Below are positions 5,025-7,061 of a stretch of 7,061 bases of DNA, piece by piece. Origin of the DNA: Bulleidia sp. (GTDB taxonomy: Bacteria > Bacillota_I > Bacilli_A > Erysipelotrichales > Erysipelotrichaceae); contig JAEDEK010000097.1 in the NCBI GenBank assembly GCA_016293365.1, positions 1-7,061 of the forward strand, in the 5' to 3' direction. A model generated the notes under the pieces. That model made no database searches, had not been told where the DNA came from, and worked only from the letters and a program-made list of their open reading frames with translations. Within the stretch, counting starts at the first letter, position 1, and each line of letters opens with the position of its first letter. A program made the position numbers and the translations under genes.

Positions 5025-6401
5025 ATGAATTATGACGTAATCATCGTCGGGGCGGGCCCTGGCGGAATTTTTGCAACGTATGAACTGATGCAGTTGAAAC
5101 CGGAACTGAAAGTCGGTGTATTTGAATCTGGACATAGACTCGAACAGCGCAGATGTCCGATTGATGGAAAGAAGATCAAATCCTGTATCAAATGTCCAAC
5201 ATGTTCCATCATGAGCGGCTTTGGCGGAGCTGGTGCATTCTCTGATGGAAAATACAACATCACCAACGACTTTGGCGGAAGCCTGTATGAATACATCGGA
5301 AAGAAAACAGCACTGGATCTGATGAACTACGTGGATACCATCAACATGAAATATGGTGGTGAAGGAACGAAACTGTATTCTACTGCCGGTTCAAAATTCA
5401 AGACAATCTGTATCCAGAATGACCTTCATCTTCTCGACGCCTCTGTCCGACACCTTGGTACAGACATCAACTATGTTGTTCTTGAAAATCTGTACCATCA
5501 TTTGAAAGACAAGGTCGATTTCTATTTTGATACCCATGTAGATACAGTCAGAAAAACAGATGATGGATATGAAATCATCGCAAAAGACCAGACTTATACA
5601 TGTAAAGACTGCATTATTTCTGTAGGCCGTATCGGCAGTAAATGGATGGAATCTGTATGTAAGCAGCTGGATATTCCAACAAAGTCCAGCAGAGTTGACA
5701 TTGGTGTACGAGTGGAACTGCCTGCGGAAGTATTTGCTCATCTGACAGATGAACTGTATGAAAGCAAAATTGTATACCGTACAGAAACCTATGGTGATAA
5801 AGTCAGAACTTTCTGTATGAATCCAAAGGGTGCAGTTGTATCCGAAAACACAAATGGTATTATTACTGTTAACGGTCACAGCTATGAAGACCCATCCAGA
5901 CAGACAGCCAACACAAACTTTGCACTGCTTGTTGCCAAAAACTTTTCAGAGCCATTCAAGGACTCCAACGGCTATGGTGAATCCATTGCCAGATTAAGCA
6001 ACATGCTTGGTGGAGGCGTCATTGTTCAAAGATTCGGAGATCTGATCAGAGGAAGAAGATCCACCCCAAGCAGAATCGAAGAAGCATTCATCACACCAAC
6101 ACTCAGCGCAACCCCAGGTGATCTGAGCCTTGTTCTTCCAAAAAGAATTCTCGACGGAATCATCGAAATGATCTACGCTTTAGACAAAGTAGCTCCTGGT
6201 ACCGCAAATGATGATACCCTGTTATATGGTGTGGAAGTCAAATTCTATAACATGGAAGTAGAAGTCAATGAAAAACTTGAATCCAGATACAGGGGACTGT
6301 ACATCATTGGTGACGGAAGCGGTATTACACATTCCCTGTCACATGCTTCCGCAAGCGGTGTTCATGTAGCACGTAACATCGTTCAACAAGACCTTCGGTA
6401 A
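5025..6401 (+). CDS. FAD-dependent dehydrogenase, COG2509 type
   Basis: 458-residue flavoprotein resembling the uncharacterised NAD(P)/FAD-dependent oxidoreductases grouped as COG2509. The N-terminal dinucleotide fold is clear: YDVIIVGAGPGG (G9-x-G11-x-x-G14), with Glu34 (VFESG) for the ribose. A cysteine cluster follows, C44-x9-C54-x2-C57-x2-C60, then the family-typical GFGGAGAFSDGK. The C-terminal FAD motif GLYIIGDGSG (Asp430) is present. The four cysteines could bind a metal or Fe-S cluster or do redox chemistry; that is inference. No membrane segment or signal is seen, so it is cytoplasmic. The ATG at 5025 is chosen because homologues begin just before this fold and the TATAAT lies 28 bases upstream. 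In-frame ATGs at 5001 and 4953 are less likely, and the latter is upstream of the promoter. The ribosome binding site is weak (GAAAGTGAG). It is a single-gene unit. Confidence 0.9.
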   Translation: MNYDVIIVGAGPGGIFATYELMQLKPELKVGVFESGHRLEQRRCPIDGKKIKSCIKCPTCSIMSGFGGAGAFSDGKYNITNDFGGSLYEYIGKKTALDLMNYVDTINMKYGGEGTKLYSTAGSKFKTICIQNDLHLLDASVRHLGTDINYVVLENLYHHLKDKVDFYFDTHVDTVRKTDDGYEIIAKDQTYTCKDCIISVGRIGSKWMESVCKQLDIPTKSSRVDIGVRVELPAEVFAHLTDELYESKIVYRTETYGDKVRTFCMNPKGAVVSENTNGIITVNGHSYEDPSRQTANTNFALLVAKNFSEPFKDSNGYGESIARLSNMLGGGVIVQRFGDLIRGRRSTPSRIEEAFITPTLSATPGDLSLVLPKRILDGIIEMIYALDKVAPGTANDDTLLYGVEVKFYNMEVEVNEKLESRYRGLYIIGDGSGITHSLSHASASGVHVARNIVQQDLR

Positions 6402-6418
6402 ATTCACAACACTCTTCG

Positions 6419-6450
6419 ACCAGTATCATTTTCACCGATACTGGTTTTCT
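6419..6450 (+). terminator. Intrinsic terminator of the FAD-dehydrogenase gene
   Basis: ACCAGTATC (6419-6427) pairs perfectly with GATACTGGT (6437-6445) around a 9-base loop, followed by TTTTCTT. It starts 18 bases after the stop codon at 6401. Confidence 0.9.
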
Positions 6451-7061
6451 TATTACTAATGATGCATACAATCGAATAGTTAAATGTAGATACGCAGCCT
6501 TCATCAACAGATTTCCAAGCTGAAACAAATATTCAAAATCTTCATAAACTTTTCGATTGTCGTAATGATGTTGTATGTTTATCGTTAAAAATGAATAGTC
6601 CAGTGAAACAAGAGCTGCATAGAAATCTTGTTGAGGTTATAATACTACCCCCTTAAAAAGGAAATTTTGCAGACGCGCCTGCAAAATCATAACTGGTCAC
6701 ATTTTTGCATTTTTCTTCATGTAGATAATGAGAATTCCCGTACCTGGAATATGAATGAGGTGTCAAAAGAAGAATGGCATTCCAGAACACGGTTGACCGT
6801 AATATTTCTACACAATAATACTATCGCTTCTTGAAAGCACCAAAAAATGTAATACGTAAAATTGTAATTGTGTCAGAATCCAGTGAAAAGAACCATTTAC
6901 ATTCCATTGATTTGGTTCATGTGATTATATGATGGCTTATTACAACTTCATTAATCCGCGATCTACTTGACACTCAGGCAACCCCCAGCACCCTCAAAAG
7001 CGCTCCGTTGACGAAAATAAAGCCCCTTGGCAATACCGGAGTTCACAAGTGCAGCAGGGAA
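6451..7061. other. Region without a convincing gene; possible decayed sequence
   Basis: I can support no intact gene here. On the minus strand a frame stays open from 6636 to 6402 and on into the antisense of the FAD gene (readable stretch PQQDFYAALVSLDYSFL, later YEDFEYLFQLGNLLMKA). It has no ribosome binding site and no family I recognise, so a decayed coding fragment is possible. A perfect hairpin lies at 6664-6687. At the right edge a 32-codon open minus-strand stretch (7061-6966, stop 6965-6963) ends in AFEGAGGCLSVK. It could be the 3' end of a gene lying mostly outside the window; this is unproven. G+C rises from about 31% (6841-6960) to about 52% (6961-7061). Confidence 0.4.
6664..6687. 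repeat. Perfect inverted repeat (hairpin)
   Basis: ATTTTGCAG (6664-6672) and CTGCAAAAT (6679-6687) are perfect 9-bp arms around ACGCGC. A third, overlapping-complementary copy TTTTTGCA (6702-6709), followed by TTTTT, could pair instead with the second arm. Function unknown; there is no T tract directly after the main hairpin. Confidence 0.6.

Noticed and set aside
5391..5879. Minus-strand open frame (162 codons) inside the FAD-dehydrogenase gene
   Set aside because: It is the antisense shadow of a conserved flavoprotein, with no recognisable domain or start signal.

Overview
The window comes from a low-to-moderate G+C Bacillota (Firmicutes) chromosome. A T-box leader, strong AAGGAGG-type ribosome binding sites, TATAAT-like promoters and tightly packed small operons all point there. 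An anaerobic gut or oral lineage such as Erysipelotrichia or Clostridia is plausible, but the sequence does not fix the genus.

Left edge (1-360, minus strand): the first codons of a gene that runs off the window, preceded by a ribosome binding site, a T-box riboswitch with its terminator, and a promoter. The specifier reads AAC and the T-box bulge reads TGGC, so the switch most likely senses uncharged tRNA-Asn.

474-3525 (minus strand): a four-gene potassium-uptake operon. In order of transcription it has a small TPR protein, a TrkA-type protein with only the nucleotide-binding RCK_N domain, a second TrkA-type protein with RCK_N and RCK_C, and the TrkH channel-transporter subunit. Junctions overlap or are 1-3 bases apart. 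The promoter carries four TGTGAG/CTCACA direct repeats in two pairs of 11-bp period, ending 10 bp upstream of a TACAAT -10 box. This layout is typical of PhoB/OmpR-type response regulator sites. The operon ends in a terminator whose loop holds the trkH stop codon.

3583-4881: a divergently transcribed GNAT acetyltransferase, apparently leaderless, converges on a NUDIX hydrolase. Their stop codons overlap inside one bidirectional terminator. Upstream of the NUDIX gene, and probably co-transcribed with it, lie a 55-residue two-helix membrane protein and a similar small membrane-protein gene broken by an in-frame TAG.

4991-6448 (plus strand): a monocistronic FAD-dependent dehydrogenase of the COG2509 type with a conserved four-cysteine cluster, its own promoter and a strong terminator.

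6449-7061: no convincing gene. The stretch holds a perfect hairpin, a stop-free minus-strand frame that may be decayed coding sequence, and an abrupt rise in G+C over the last 100 bases.

The most notable points are the putative response-regulator array driving potassium uptake, the split and asymmetric TrkA gating pair, and the amber-interrupted membrane gene. I did not find a clearly new multi-gene system.
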